DNA of 52,658 nucleotides from Nitrospirota bacterium. GTDB lineage: Bacteria > Nitrospirota > Thermodesulfovibrionia > Thermodesulfovibrionales > SM23-35. The notes beneath the pieces are model-generated. The model saw only the letters and a list, made by a program, of their open reading frames with translations, searched no databases and was not told the origin of the DNA. Position 1 is the first letter of the stretch. Each line of letters starts with the position of its first letter. Positions 27,346-36,721 of this stretch are shown here, piece after piece. The stretch lies in contig JACAFE010000024.1 in assembly GCA_013388435.1 (NCBI GenBank), positions 1-52,658 of the forward strand, read 5' to 3'. A program made the translations under genes and the position numbers.

Positions 27346-28686
27346 CTATAGTATGTATCTGCTCAGATCCTCGTCTTTCACAATTTCACTTAATTTTTCT
27401 TTCACGTAGGCTCTGTCTATCGTGAGCTTACCGTTTTTTCTTTCCGGTGCTTCAAAAGAAATATCCTCAAGAAGCTTCTCAAGAACAGTATGTAATCTTC
27501 TTGCCCCGATATTTTCAGTCTTCTCGTTTACATACGCAGCTATATCAGCAATCTCTTCAATTGATTCCTGAGAGAATCCAAGTTCAACATTTTCAGTCTG
27601 TAGAAGTGCTGTGTATTGTTTAATTAAGGCATTGTGAGGTTCTGTTAGAATTCTTATAAATTCATTTTTCCCGAGATGTTCAAGTTCAACTCTTATCGGA
27701 AAACGTCCCTGTAATTCAGGTATTAAATCAGAAGGCTTTGACATATGAAAAGCACCTGCAGCAATAAAAAGTATATGATCTGTTTTTACAGGTCCGTGTT
27801 TGGTTGCCACTGTTGTGCCTTCAACAATAGGCAGTAAGTCTCTCTGAACACCCTCTCTCGATACATCCGGGCCATGCGAATGACCTTTACTTGCGATCTT
27901 ATCAATTTCATCAATAAATATAATTCCTGACTGTTCAGCACGTGTTATAGCTTCACGGGTTATCTTTTCCATATCAATCAACTTGTTGGCTTCTTCCTGA
28001 ACCAGAATACCAATAGCTTCAGGAATCCTTACCTTTTTTCTTTTTGCTTTTTCCGGTAGAAAATTTCCGAGCATTTCTTTTAAATTAATTTCAAGCTCCT
28101 CAAGCCCAACATTTGATACCACACCAAAAGGAATCATCTTTTCTTTAACTTCTATATCAACATATCTATTGTCGAGTTTGCCTTCTCTAAGTTGTAAGCG
28201 AAGCCTTTCTCTTGTATCCTTATATTTTTCTCTTTCTTCATCTTCATTCACTGCACCTCTTGTGGTACGGGGTGGAGGCAGAAGAAGATCCAGAAGCCTT
28301 TCTTCTGCAAGAGATTTTGCTTTTTCCTGAACTTTTTCTATATGTTCTGATTTAACCATGCTAATAGAAATCTCTGTAAGATCTCTTACCATGGATTCAA
28401 CATCACGTCCAACATATCCGACTTCTGTAAACTTAGATGCCTCAACTTTGACAAATGGCGCATTTGCAAGTCTTGAAAGTCTTCTTGCAATTTCTGTTTT
28501 ACCGACTCCGGTTGGGCCAATCATAATTATATTTTTGGGTAATACCTCATCTTTAAGTTCAGGAGAAAGTTTTTGTCTTCTCCATCGATTTCTCATTGCT
28601 ATAGCAACTGCCTTTTTGGCTTTATTTTGTCCGATTATATATTTATCAAGCTCTTCAACAATTTTTCTCGGTGTCAAATTCTCCAT
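27346..28686 (-). CDS. hslU: ATP-dependent protease ATPase subunit HslU
   Basis: An AAA+ unfoldase of 446 residues that feeds HslV. It begins [23 protein letters not shown]. Walker [10 protein letters not shown] is near 55, Walker [12 protein letters not shown] near 255, and the C-terminus ends DLSRYIL, the tail that docks between HslV subunits. The intermediate I-domain (about 110-240) is present. It follows hslV by 24 bp, in the standard order. Confidence 0.96.
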   Translation of the reverse strand: MENLTPRKIVEELDKYIIGQNKAKKAVAIAMRNRWRRQKLSPELKDEVLPKNIIMIGPTGVGKTEIARRLSRLANAPFVKVEASKFTEVGYVGRDVESMVRDLTEISISMVKSEHIEKVQEKAKSLAEERLLDLLLPPPRTTRGAVNEDEEREKYKDTRERLRLQLREGKLDNRYVDIEVKEKMIPFGVVSNVGLEELEINLKEMLGNFLPEKAKRKKVRIPEAIGILVQEEANKLIDMEKITREAITRAEQSGIIFIDEIDKIASKGHSHGPDVSREGVQRDLLPIVEGTTVATKHGPVKTDHILFIAAGAFHMSKPSDLIPELQGRFPIRVELEHLGKNEFIRILTEPHNALIKQYTALLQTENVELGFSQESIEEIADIAAYVNEKTENIGARRLHTVLEKLLEDISFEAPERKNGKLTIDRAYVKEKLSEIVKDEDLSRYIL

Positions 28687-28710
28687 TTATCACTCCTGTA
28701 TAAATTTAAT

Positions 28711-29238
28711 TTACAATTCTTCTATGACATTATTTTTATTTGTGTAGATGCAAATATCAGCAGCTATTTTCATGGCTTTTTCAACAATATCTTTTGCTGA
28801 CATGTCTGTATTTTCATATAATGCTCGTGCCGCTGCCTGTGCATAAGGACCTCCTGAACCTATTGCGGCGATGCCGTCTTCAGGTTCAATAACATCGCCA
28901 GTCCCCGAAAGAATGAAAGTATGTTCAAGGTCAGCTACGAGTAAAAGGGCTTCAAGTCTCCTTAAAATTTTATCCGTTCTCCAGTCTTTTGCAAGTTCTA
29001 CAGCAGCTCTTTTAAGGTTGCCTCTGTAAGATTCAAGTTTTCCTTCGAATTTCTCGAATAATGTAATTGCATCTGCTGTCGCTCCTGCGAATCCTGTTAA
29101 AACTTTATCACCAAATATTTTACGTATCTTTACAGCATTATGTTTAAGTACAGTATTGCCTAAGGTAACCTGTCCATCACCTCCGATTGCAACTTTATTA
29201 TTTCGCCTTACACATAAAATAGTTGTGCTTTTTATCAT
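28711..29238 (-). CDS. hslV: ATP-dependent protease peptidase subunit HslV
   Basis: A threonine peptidase of 175 residues. The start at 29238 has AAGGAG 8 nt upstream and gives [17 protein letters not shown]. The first Thr of the TTI motif is the expected catalytic N-terminus, so a four-residue propeptide (MIKS) would have to be removed instead of Met alone. [14 protein letters not shown] and [14 protein letters not shown] are conserved. The longer frame to 29274 is not supported. Confidence 0.95.
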   Translation of the reverse strand: MIKSTTILCVRRNNKVAIGGDGQVTLGNTVLKHNAVKIRKIFGDKVLTGFAGATADAITLFEKFEGKLESYRGNLKRAAVELAKDWRTDKILRRLEALLLVADLEHTFILSGTGDVIEPEDGIAAIGSGGPYAQAAARALYENTDMSAKDIVEKAMKIAADICIYTNKNNVIEEL

Positions 29239-29306
29239 TTTTAGCTCCTTGAAAACATGGTGTTTGGACAACAATAATTAAATATTATTACTCATTAAAA
29301 CAGATT

Positions 29307-30182
29307 CTATTTATTTCTGGCAAGTGGATGAGCTTTATCATAAACATCGACAAGATGTTTAATGTCAAGATGAGTATATTTCTGGGTTGTTGATAAAGAT
29401 TTATGCCCGAGAAGTTCCTGTATTACCCTTAAATCAGCACCTCCTTGAAGCATATGACTCGCAAATGAATGCCTTAAAGTATGTGGGCCTATATTGCCTT
29501 TGATCTGTATTGCTTTTGAATATTTAACGACAATTCTTCTAACTCCTCTATCGGTAAGTCTCGTTCCAAGTCTGTTTAGAAACAAAGCTTTTTCTTTCTT
29601 TTTTGCAAGCAATCTCTCTACAAGATATGTTTTTATTGCATCTATTGCTTTTGAACCAATCGGCAAAATACGCTCTTTTCTTCCTTTTCCATGAACCATT
29701 ATAAGTCCTTCTTTAATATTAAGGTCTTCTATATTAAGCCCTGCCAGTTCGCTTACTCTTAATCCGCTCGAATATAAAAGTTCGAGAATTGCTTTGTCTC
29801 TGGCAGGAATAAAACCAATGCCTTTGGGTTTTTCCATAAGTGAGAATGCATCATCTACAGAAAGAAATTTTGGAAGATGACGTTCAGACTTAGGGCTTGA
29901 TACGAATTTAGCCGGATTTGTTTTAACGTAACCCTCCCTATAAAGAAATTTGAAAAAAGTTCTTATACTTGAAATCTGTCTGCTTACAGAAGTTTTAGTA
30001 AGACCTTTTTTTATCTGTGAGGCTATAAAACCTCTTATATCCATTAAATCTGCCTTTTTAGGGTCTATTTTTATGTGGTTTAAAAAATCTTCTATATCTT
30101 TACGATAAGCTCTTATAGTATGATTTGAAAATCCTCTCTCGGTTTCAAGAAACCTGATAAATTGCTCAACCAGTTTATTCAT
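29307..30182 (-). CDS. xerC: Tyrosine recombinase XerC
   Basis: A site-specific recombinase of 291 residues that resolves chromosome dimers at dif. It has an N-terminal SAM-like core-binding domain (FLETERGFSNHTIRAYRKD). The catalytic set is Arg in SGLRVSELAGL, His and Arg in HTLRHSFASHML, His in LLGHKSLS, and Tyr in TTQKYTH. The order xerC-hslV-hslU is the same as codV-codW-codX in Bacillus, which supports XerC over an integrase. No attachment sites or phage genes are nearby. Confidence 0.93.
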   Translation of the reverse strand: MNKLVEQFIRFLETERGFSNHTIRAYRKDIEDFLNHIKIDPKKADLMDIRGFIASQIKKGLTKTSVSRQISSIRTFFKFLYREGYVKTNPAKFVSSPKSERHLPKFLSVDDAFSLMEKPKGIGFIPARDKAILELLYSSGLRVSELAGLNIEDLNIKEGLIMVHGKGRKERILPIGSKAIDAIKTYLVERLLAKKKEKALFLNRLGTRLTDRGVRRIVVKYSKAIQIKGNIGPHTLRHSFASHMLQGGADLRVIQELLGHKSLSTTQKYTHLDIKHLVDVYDKAHPLARNK

Positions 30183-30248
30183 AGTTAATATATTTTACAC
30201 TATTTTTTGTGTTGTTTGTTGTTAACGAAGTAAGAAATCTTCAACCTA

Positions 30249-30322
30249 AATAATTCAGACATTGCTCATACTTCAGCCTAAAGCCTTCAGCCTTTTTTAA
30301 TTTTTGCAAAATCTGCATTATT
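30249..30322. repeat. Intergenic repeat with inverted ends, short copy
   Basis: The left end AATAATTCAGAC (30249-30260) and right end ATCTGCATTATT (30311-30322) are inverted repeats of each other with two mismatches. The right end plus flank and the inner CTTCAGCCTAAAGCCT (30271-30286) match parts of 879-1149. It looks like an internally deleted copy of the same element, sitting between xerC and purC upstream and downstream ends. Confidence 0.55.
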
Positions 30323-30340
30323 CCGATTGCATTCTTTGTT

Positions 30341-31219
30341 TTAAGATGTAATTATCTGCAGTATTTCTTTATATCTTTGGACAGTTTTCTGTACTATTTC
30401 TTCAGGCAGAACAGGACCCGGATAAGTTTTATTCCAGTCAAGTGTAAGAAGGTAATCCCGAACAATCTGTTTATCATAGCTATCCTGACTTTTTCCTGGA
30501 GAATAGTCTTTTAAAGACCAGAAGCGTGATGAATCAGGAGTGAGAAGTTCGTCTATTAAAATAAGAGCGTCATTATATAAACCAAATTCAAATTTTGTAT
30601 CAGCAATTATTATGCCTTTTTTTTCGGCAATATCCCTTGCTTTTTTATATATAGCAAGACTAACATTTTTTAATTTCTCAGCAATCTCTTTCCCAACGAT
30701 ATTTTCTGTCTGCTCAAAGGTTATATTAATATCATGTCCTTCGTCTTCTTTAGTGCTTGGTGTATATATCGGCTCTTCAAGCTTTGAAGATTCAAGAATC
30801 CCTTCAGGAAGTTTAATACCACAAACTGTTTTATCTTTTTGATATGATTTCCAGCCGCTTCCTGAAAGGTATCCTCTTACAACACATTCAACTGCAAGGG
30901 GTTTTGCTTTTTTTACGAGCATGCTTCTTCCTTCAAGTACATCGGAATATTTATGGAGATTTTTTGGGTAATCTTTTACATCGGTTGCAATGATATGATT
31001 GGGAATTAAATCTTTCATCTGATTAAACCAGTAAATAGATATTTGAGTTAATACTTTCCCTTTATCAGGAATACCATTCGGAAGAACAACATCAAAAGCC
31101 GAGATCCTGTCGGTTGCCACAATTAAAAGATTTTCTCCAATATCATAAATATCCCTGACCTTTCCTCTTTTTAAAAAAGGTATTTCTTTTATTTCTGTTT
31201 TTAAGACTATTTCAGACAT
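30341..31219 (-). CDS. purC: Phosphoribosylaminoimidazole-succinocarboxamide synthase (SAICAR synthetase)
   Basis: Purine-pathway enzyme joining CAIR and aspartate. The 292-residue product has [29 protein letters not shown] at the start (ATP-binding loop), [14 protein letters not shown] in the middle and [13 protein letters not shown] followed by [12 protein letters not shown]. This is the yeast ADE1-like length class, longer than the 237-residue E. coli form. Its start has a GAGAGGAA site. It appears monocistronic. Confidence 0.95.
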   Translation of the reverse strand: MSEIVLKTEIKEIPFLKRGKVRDIYDIGENLLIVATDRISAFDVVLPNGIPDKGKVLTQISIYWFNQMKDLIPNHIIATDVKDYPKNLHKYSDVLEGRSMLVKKAKPLAVECVVRGYLSGSGWKSYQKDKTVCGIKLPEGILESSKLEEPIYTPSTKEDEGHDINITFEQTENIVGKEIAEKLKNVSLAIYKKARDIAEKKGIIIADTKFEFGLYNDALILIDELLTPDSSRFWSLKDYSPGKSQDSYDKQIVRDYLLTLDWNKTYPGPVLPEEIVQKTVQRYKEILQIITS

Positions 31220-31444
31220 AATTTATTCCTCTCTTTTTATTATTTTAAGAAAGTTTAATTTTAAGTTGATAATAAATCTGGAGTGTAATTTTAACACATT
31301 TTAATCGTATAATATAAACCATAACTTAAGTCTATAAATACTTTTTGATTAAATTGAATCAAATAATTATCTGGAAATATTTATTCTACAAAGTTATGAT
31401 TATAAATATATAATATATAACTATAAACTAATAAGGAGGGTTTT

Positions 31445-32257
31445 ATGGTCAGGATTGCAGTTGCAGGGGCAGCAGGAAGAATGGGGAGCAGAATTACTGC
31501 TCTTTCAAAAGAATATGAAGATTTAATATTATCTGGTGCTTTTGAGAGAAAAGGACATAAAGATATTGGTAAAGATATTGGCATAATAACAGGAATTGGT
31601 GAAACAGGAATAAAACTCACAGACAATCTTGATGAAATTATCAAAAATATAGATGTAATTATCTCATTCACTACTGTTGAAGCTTCTCTTGAGCATCTTA
31701 AAACTGCTTCGAAAAATGGTAAAGCGATTGTGATCGGAACCACGGGCTTTGATAAAAATGCTCTGAAAGAAGTAAGCAAACATACTAAAAAAGTACCCTG
31801 TGTAATGGCTTCTAATATGAGTATGGGAGTTAATCTACTCCTAAAAATTCTGCAGGATATAGCAAGAGTTCTTGGTGATGGATATGATATAGAAATAATT
31901 GAAGCTCATCATAAAATGAAGAAAGATGCTCCAAGTGGAACAGCATTGAAGATGGCACAGGTTATAGCTTCAGCGCTCAATAGAAATCTTGATAAAGTTG
32001 CTGTCTATGCAAGACATGGAATTATTGGTGAAAGAAAACCAAAAGAAATAGGCATTCAGACTATTCGAGGAGGAGACATTGTTGGTGAACATACTGTAAT
32101 GTTCTGCGGAATGGGGGAACGTATTGAGGTTGTGCATAAAGTTTCAAGCCGAGATACTTTTGCAAGAGGTGCACTGAGAGCAGCACAATGGATACATGGT
32201 AAATCCGCAGGACTTTATGATATGCAGGATGTCTTAGGATTGAAAGATATTAAATAA
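31445..32257 (+). CDS. dapB: 4-hydroxy-tetrahydrodipicolinate reductase
   Basis: Lysine/diaminopimelate pathway reductase of 270 residues. The nucleotide-binding start is VRIAVAGAAGRMGSRI. The GTTGFDKNAL and EAHHKMKKDAPSGTALKMA motifs hold the catalytic His and Lys. An AAGGAGGG site marks the start. A TATAAT at 31308-31313 is a possible -10 box far upstream. It ends at the bidirectional terminator shared with flgE. Confidence 0.95.
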   Translation: MVRIAVAGAAGRMGSRITALSKEYEDLILSGAFERKGHKDIGKDIGIITGIGETGIKLTDNLDEIIKNIDVIISFTTVEASLEHLKTASKNGKAIVIGTTGFDKNALKEVSKHTKKVPCVMASNMSMGVNLLLKILQDIARVLGDGYDIEIIEAHHKMKKDAPSGTALKMAQVIASALNRNLDKVAVYARHGIIGERKPKEIGIQTIRGGDIVGEHTVMFCGMGERIEVVHKVSSRDTFARGALRAAQWIHGKSAGLYDMQDVLGLKDIK

Positions 32258-32269
32258 TACCAGATTAAC

Positions 32270-32305
32270 AAAAAAGCAGGGTAGAAAATTCCACCCTGCT
32301 TTTTA
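32270..32305. terminator. Bidirectional intrinsic terminator between dapB and flgE
   Basis: AAAAAGCAGGGT and ACCCTGCTTTTT form a 12-bp stem, extended by GAA/TTC inside the loop after one mismatch. A-run and T-run flanks serve both strands. It lies 13 bp after dapB and 9 bp after the flgE stop on the other strand, so it ends both transcripts. This is the clearest terminator in the window. Confidence 0.9.
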
Positions 32306-32313
32306 AATTACCA

Positions 32314-33612
32314 CTATCTCTTTAGATTAACAAGTTCCTGCATAAGTTCATCTGTTGTTGTGATAATTCTTGAATTAGCCTGAAACCCTCTTTGAGCGGA
32401 AATCATTTTCACAAATTGCTCGGCAAGATCAACATTACTCAATTCAAGTGTATTCGATAATACTCTTCCAAGCCCTGATGTGCTTGCTGCTCCTACAATA
32501 GGTTGTCCTGAATCATAGGATTCAGCAAATAAATTTCTACCGAGCTTGGTGAGCATATCAGGCGCTATGAATTTTGCCAGGGCAATCTGTCCAATTGCCC
32601 TGGTCTGACCGTTTGTGAAGATGCCTGTAATGACACCATCTGCTGAGATCTGCATATTCTTCAGACTACCCGCGGTATAACCATTCTGGTTTAAACTCAG
32701 CACGGCAAAATCAGTTGCAAACTGTGTTGTACCATCGAGCCCTGTTCCCGGAGGTGTTTCTCCAGTACCAGTTCCGTAATTAAATAAAATAGCCTGAGGT
32801 GATGTCACAGATGTCCCAAAGTTAAAGTTGATCCCCGTTCCAGCATTATCATTTACCAACGCTCCATTTACATCGAAAGTGAGTGCTTGAGTTCCTGCTT
32901 CTACAAGTAAATTAGGATTTGAAGGATCAGCATGTACATAATGAACAGTCCATGAATTTGCAGCAGTTTTTTCAAAATAAAGTGTTACCTGATGTGCGCC
33001 ACCCTGTGAATCGTAAACTGTAATTGTAGATGAAAAATTATAATTCACTGGATCATCATTGACTGAATCACCATTGCCATCAAGTGTAAAAGCAACCGCC
33101 TGAATTTCAGAGGTTGAATCAAGGTTTAACGCAATATCAGCTGTTGATGTAACTTTAGCAACACTCTGGACATTAGCTATATTTAGACTACCAACAGCTC
33201 CTGTTATATTGCCAGATTCATCAGCAAGATAACCCTGAAGCACAAGACCATCAGGATTTGTAATATAACCTTCTTTACTAATGGAAAATTGACCTGCTCT
33301 TGTATAGTAACTTGCATTCCCATCGTTTACTATAAACATTCCATCACCATCAACTGCAAGATCAAGTACACTTTCAGTAGTTTCAAATGAACCCTGTGTG
33401 AATAGCGGCGATACACCGCTTACAAGCACACCCCTTCCAACCTGAGATGAACCAGCAATACCTGTGAGAGTCTGGCTTAAAACATCCCCGAAAGCAACCC
33501 TGCTTGCTTTATAGCCAATAGTATTCATATTGGCTATATTATCACTGATAACAGATAGACTTGTTCCACTTGCACTCAACCCACTTATTGCTGTATAAAG
33601 TGATGTAATCAT
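32314..33612 (-). CDS. flgE: Flagellar hook protein FlgE
   Basis: The polymer subunit of the universal joint between rod and filament. The 432-residue product has the axial-protein N-terminus SLYTAISGLSASGTSLSVISDNIANMNTIGYKASR and C-terminus SNVDLAEQFVKMISAQRGFQANSRIITTTDELMQEL. The middle (about 90-330) is Gly/Thr/Asn-rich beta structure. Length fits a hook protein. It is exported by the type III system with FlgD as cap, encoded 18 bp upstream. Confidence 0.93.
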   Translation of the reverse strand: MITSLYTAISGLSASGTSLSVISDNIANMNTIGYKASRVAFGDVLSQTLTGIAGSSQVGRGVLVSGVSPLFTQGSFETTESVLDLAVDGDGMFIVNDGNASYYTRAGQFSISKEGYITNPDGLVLQGYLADESGNITGAVGSLNIANVQSVAKVTSTADIALNLDSTSEIQAVAFTLDGNGDSVNDDPVNYNFSSTITVYDSQGGAHQVTLYFEKTAANSWTVHYVHADPSNPNLLVEAGTQALTFDVNGALVNDNAGTGINFNFGTSVTSPQAILFNYGTGTGETPPGTGLDGTTQFATDFAVLSLNQNGYTAGSLKNMQISADGVITGIFTNGQTRAIGQIALAKFIAPDMLTKLGRNLFAESYDSGQPIVGAASTSGLGRVLSNTLELSNVDLAEQFVKMISAQRGFQANSRIITTTDELMQELVNLKR

Positions 33613-33630
33613 TTTTATACTCCTTTCTTT

Positions 33631-33996
33631 TTAACTTATTTCTTTTATATCGCTAAGTCTTATTTTTGTTTTTCCGTCTATAATCAAGAAAGTCAAATTA
33701 TTCTCAAATGTAATTCCCGTAACTGTACCGCCTCCTTCATGTTCTCCTCCATACTTTACATTTCTCCCTATAAATGACGCTGTAAGAGTATTATGGAGTG
33801 AGTTCTGGAAGATTAAGAGATCATTCATCTGCGTACTGATGTTGGTTAATTGTTCCAGAGACGAGAATTGTGCAAGTTGTGATGCAAATTCTGTATTATC
33901 CATGGGATTCAAAGGATTCTGATATTGCATCTGTTTAACAAATAGCTTTAAAAAATCATCTTTTCCGAGTAAATTATGCGTGGCTGAAACACTCAT
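33631..33996 (-). CDS. flgD: Flagellar hook-capping protein FlgD
   Basis: The hook-assembly scaffold that caps the growing hook. At 121 residues it is much shorter than the E. coli protein (about 230). It retains the conserved N-terminal part (GKDDFLKLFVKQMQYQNPLNPMDNTEFASQLAQFSSLEQL) plus one small Tudor-like strand set, and lacks the C-terminal FlgD-Ig domain. Short FlgD forms exist elsewhere. It lies between fliK and flgE, the typical order. Confidence 0.9.
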   Translation of the reverse strand: MSVSATHNLLGKDDFLKLFVKQMQYQNPLNPMDNTEFASQLAQFSSLEQLTNISTQMNDLLIFQNSLHNTLTASFIGRNVKYGGEHEGGGTVTGITFENNLTFLIIDGKTKIRLSDIKEIS

Positions 33997-34010
33997 AAAT
34001 AACCTCCAGC

Positions 34011-35573
34011 TTAAACAAAAATGTTAATAATATATCTGCCTGACGAAATGACAGGCAGATCAGTTTTTTCATTCGCATTATCTACAGACATTTGTGCATT
34101 ATAATATTCTGAAGTTTCCCCTTTTTTCTCTTTTAGATTTATTGAAAAACTTCCGATATTTATACCATCATCTAAAAGCACTTTAACAATATCATTTATG
34201 TTTTTATTAATAATATCCCTTCCTGCCATCTCAAATGCATCAACTTTTGCATGGACCACACCGTTATCAAGACTTAAATGGATATGAAGTTTGCCCATTC
34301 CTTCAGGCTTTAATGATATTTCAATAAAATTATTTTCTTTCTTTGTAATCACAAATGAATCTTTTATAATATTTGGAATCTCAGTCACATCGGGTTTTTT
34401 CTCAATTAACTTTGTTTTATCTGAATCAATAATTTTATTGTTCAAATTATTTAAATTATTTTCATATATACTTCTCGTATTTATTTCTTTATTTATTTGA
34501 TTATCAAAGTCAGTTAACTCACATTTTATTTCATCAATATCGTAAAGATTTAATATTTTATCCAATGGTTTTTTAGTAACATCTGTCCTAAATTTAAATA
34601 ACGTGTCATTTTTAAAAGTAATATCACCTTCAAAGGTATCGGTTTCTCTGGCATCCGGATTAATTAAGATATTATTGTTTTTCGACTTATTGCCATGATT
34701 ATCTGATATTATTATTTGCTTTGATTCATGGTTATATGTGATTTGACTTTTATTAAATGACATTGTTGAAGATAGTTCTGTATCTTTGATATTTTTATCG
34801 TATTTAAAATTATTTATTAAAATATTTATAATTGAGGGTTTCTCTAATTTTTTATAATCATAAGTATTTTCATTAGGTGTTTTCAATAAATTTGCAATTT
34901 CTGCGGGCAATTGAATCTTTAAGTCATTATCTAAAATTAATTCTGCTAACTTATTATTTTCTATTGAATTCGTTTCTTGAGAGAGAACTGATAGTTTTCT
35001 TCTTGAATCTATATTTTCATTTAATATTTTAGGGTTAAAATCATTATAATCTATTTCAGAAATAATCTTTGACTCTGGTATTCTTTCGAATTCTTTTTGA
35101 ACTTTTATCAAAAAATTCTTTGCTTCTTTAAAATTACAATTATCAATGCCTTCATTCCCTCTATTTGGGTTATACAAATATTTATTGTCAGAAAAATAAA
35201 TAAACAAATCGGATATTATATCAACAATATCTTTAGAATTATCTTCATTATTAAATTCTTTTTCTATGCCTGTTTTATCTTTATTAAGTTCTTCCACTAT
35301 AACTGCTTTATCTTCATTAAGTCCTTCCACTATAACTGCTTTATCTTCACTAAGTCCTTCCACTATAACTGCTTTATCTTCACTAAGTTCTTGATAACAA
35401 ATTTTATGAACGGGTTTTAATAAATCTGATAAATCTGATATATCTGCAATTATACTATTAAGGCAAAAACTGAAAGCACTTTTATTTGTATCCCCAGTTT
35501 CAATAATATTCTTAAAAATATCTATTGGCTGTATTTTTTGCAATTCAATTTGTATGGGAATTGTAAAATCCAT
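34011..35573 (-). CDS. fliK: Flagellar hook-length control protein FliK
   Basis: The 520-residue protein is recognised by its C-terminal Flg_hook domain (about 415-500: IEISLKPEGMGKLHIHLSLDNGVVHAKVD), which switches export specificity when the hook is complete. The rest is low-conservation, Asn/Asp/Ile-rich sequence typical of a FliK ruler. Near residues 60-105 are about four 11-residue repeats of LSEDKAVIVEG type. The ATG lacks a clear ribosome-binding site. fliK-flgD-flgE read in one direction and may be a separate transcript from the flgB operon. Confidence 0.88.
   Translation of the reverse strand: MDFTIPIQIELQKIQPIDIFKNIIETGDTNKSAFSFCLNSIIADISDLSDLLKPVHKICYQELSEDKAVIVEGLSEDKAVIVEGLNEDKAVIVEELNKDKTGIEKEFNNEDNSKDIVDIISDLFIYFSDNKYLYNPNRGNEGIDNCNFKEAKNFLIKVQKEFERIPESKIISEIDYNDFNPKILNENIDSRRKLSVLSQETNSIENNKLAELILDNDLKIQLPAEIANLLKTPNENTYDYKKLEKPSIINILINNFKYDKNIKDTELSSTMSFNKSQITYNHESKQIIISDNHGNKSKNNNILINPDARETDTFEGDITFKNDTLFKFRTDVTKKPLDKILNLYDIDEIKCELTDFDNQINKEINTRSIYENNLNNLNNKIIDSDKTKLIEKKPDVTEIPNIIKDSFVITKKENNFIEISLKPEGMGKLHIHLSLDNGVVHAKVDAFEMAGRDIINKNINDIVKVLLDDGINIGSFSINLKEKKGETSEYYNAQMSVDNANEKTDLPVISSGRYIINIFV
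35268..35391 (-). repeat. 33-bp tandem repeat inside fliK
   Basis: About 3.75 units of 33 bp. The units at 35301-35333 and 35334-35366 differ at one base, the unit at 35268-35300 is more diverged, and the last is partial. The period is 11 codons, so copy changes keep the frame and lengthen or shorten the FliK ruler region. Confidence 0.9.
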
Positions 35574-35584
35574 GCCAGTATATA

Positions 35585-35601
35585 ATCAATTAGCATACCA
35601 T
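35585..35601 (-). promoter_or_regulatory. fliK: Weak candidate sigma-54 promoter before fliK
   Basis: On the minus strand ATGGTATGCTAATTGAT has GG at -24 and TTG at the right place, but GA instead of GC at -12. The implied start point is next to the fliK ATG at 35573, giving no leader. The 198-bp gap to motE (35574-35771) shows nothing else. Confidence 0.3.
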
Positions 35602-35771
35602 TCTGATGAAATAGTATTAATTTTTATAAAATATTTTTAGGTATTATAATTTGCTATAATTTACAATAATTTATATTAATTATGTTAAACTTATACTTTA
35701 ACTTTAAGGCAATATGTAGAAAATAATTTTCTTTATAGATTTCTAATTATTTAAAAAAGAAGGAAATATTT

Positions 35772-36281
35772 TCAGTTGGCAGGAATTTTTTTCTCTAATC
35801 TTCTGATATTATTTGTTATTGATACAACTTTTTGTGGTTCCATTGAAGCCATTATTGCTGCTGCTTTTTTTGGTTTCATTCTGCGAATTATTTCGGTAGC
35901 AGTATCATCGTCAATAATATTCAATTTTGCTGCAGCATCTTCTGAAGGCATACCCTCATAAACTTTAACAATATAATCAAGTTTTTCAGTCTGTATTTTC
36001 TCAAGCCTCTTTAACTTAGAGTCTATTTCAGCAAGAATTTTAGAGTATTTTTCTATTTTTTCTTCAATATCTTTTTTGATAGAATCAAGCTTTTTCTCTT
36101 CTTTTGCTAAAAAATCCTCTTTAGCTTTGAGTTCCTTTTGTTTAGTTTCTATATATTTAACCATATCATCCTGAGCAAATAATAAAGTGTTTAAAATTGT
36201 TAGGAAAAGACTTAATGCAAAAATACAGATTAAAATTAAACACTTGCTATCAGATATTTCTTTGTTAAATATTTTTAACAT
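35772..36281 (-). CDS. MotE-like protein, flagellar/MgtE-N-like
   Basis: The 169-residue product has an N-terminal membrane anchor (about 13-36), a long Lys/Glu coiled coil (45-105) and a C-terminal MgtE intracellular N-like domain (VKVYEGMPSEDAAAKLNIIDDDTATEIIRRMKPKKAAAIMASMEP). This plan matches MotE, a periplasmic chaperone for the stator partner MotC in alphaproteobacteria. In other phyla the family is regularly found after fliJ with unknown role. It overlaps the fliJ stop by one base and is the last gene of the flgB-to-motE run. Confidence 0.75.
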   Translation of the reverse strand: MLKIFNKEISDSKCLILICIFALSLFLTILNTLLFAQDDMVKYIETKQKELKAKEDFLAKEEKKLDSIKKDIEEKIEKYSKILAEIDSKLKRLEKIQTEKLDYIVKVYEGMPSEDAAAKLNIIDDDTATEIIRRMKPKKAAAIMASMEPQKVVSITNNIRRLEKKIPAN

Positions 36282-36721
36282 TATTTCCTCAAACTTTTTG
36301 AGATAAAATCATAATCAATTTCTTTTTGTTCTTTTTGCAATAAATTTCTATTTTCTTCTTTCAAAATTTTATCTCTCAGTTTCTCAACAACACGTCTTTC
36401 TTTGTAAACTTCGAACATTTCTGCTTTCTTAATTTCAAGCTCCGCAGCAATTCTAAAAACAATATTTTTTTGTTCTTCAATCTTACGATTGAGATATGTA
36501 AGATAGTCATAATATATTGTTATTTCTGAAACATTCATTGGTTCTCTATTGCGGAAAGAATTGAGCTTTGAATCTGTTTTTTTAAACATTCTTTCAAGAT
36601 TTTCGAGTTTTTCTTTTTCCATATTTAAAACACTATAAGTATGTTTTAATTCGGATTCAATCTGATCCTGTTTAAACTCCTTAAGTTCAATGACTTTTGT
36701 CAAAGTTTTTTTCTTTGTCAT
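36281..36721 (-). CDS. fliJ: Flagellar export chaperone FliJ
   Basis: A 146-residue protein that is a coiled coil over nearly its full length, the form of FliJ. FliJ fits in the FliI hexamer like a rotor shaft and promotes export-gate engagement. Sequence conservation in this family is low, so position counts: it sits directly after fliI with a 4-nt overlap and before the MotE-like gene. Confidence 0.85.
   Translation of the reverse strand: MTKKKTLTKVIELKEFKQDQIESELKHTYSVLNMEKEKLENLERMFKKTDSKLNSFRNREPMNVSEITIYYDYLTYLNRKIEEQKNIVFRIAAELEIKKAEMFEVYKERRVVEKLRDKILKEENRNLLQKEQKEIDYDFISKSLRK

Noticed and set aside
29307-30182. Phage integrase
   Set aside because: The xerC-hslV-hslU order and lack of phage genes or attachment repeats point to housekeeping XerC.
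35097-35420. 107-aa plus-strand ORF
   Set aside because: Antisense of the fliK tandem repeat; repetitive residues come from the repeat.
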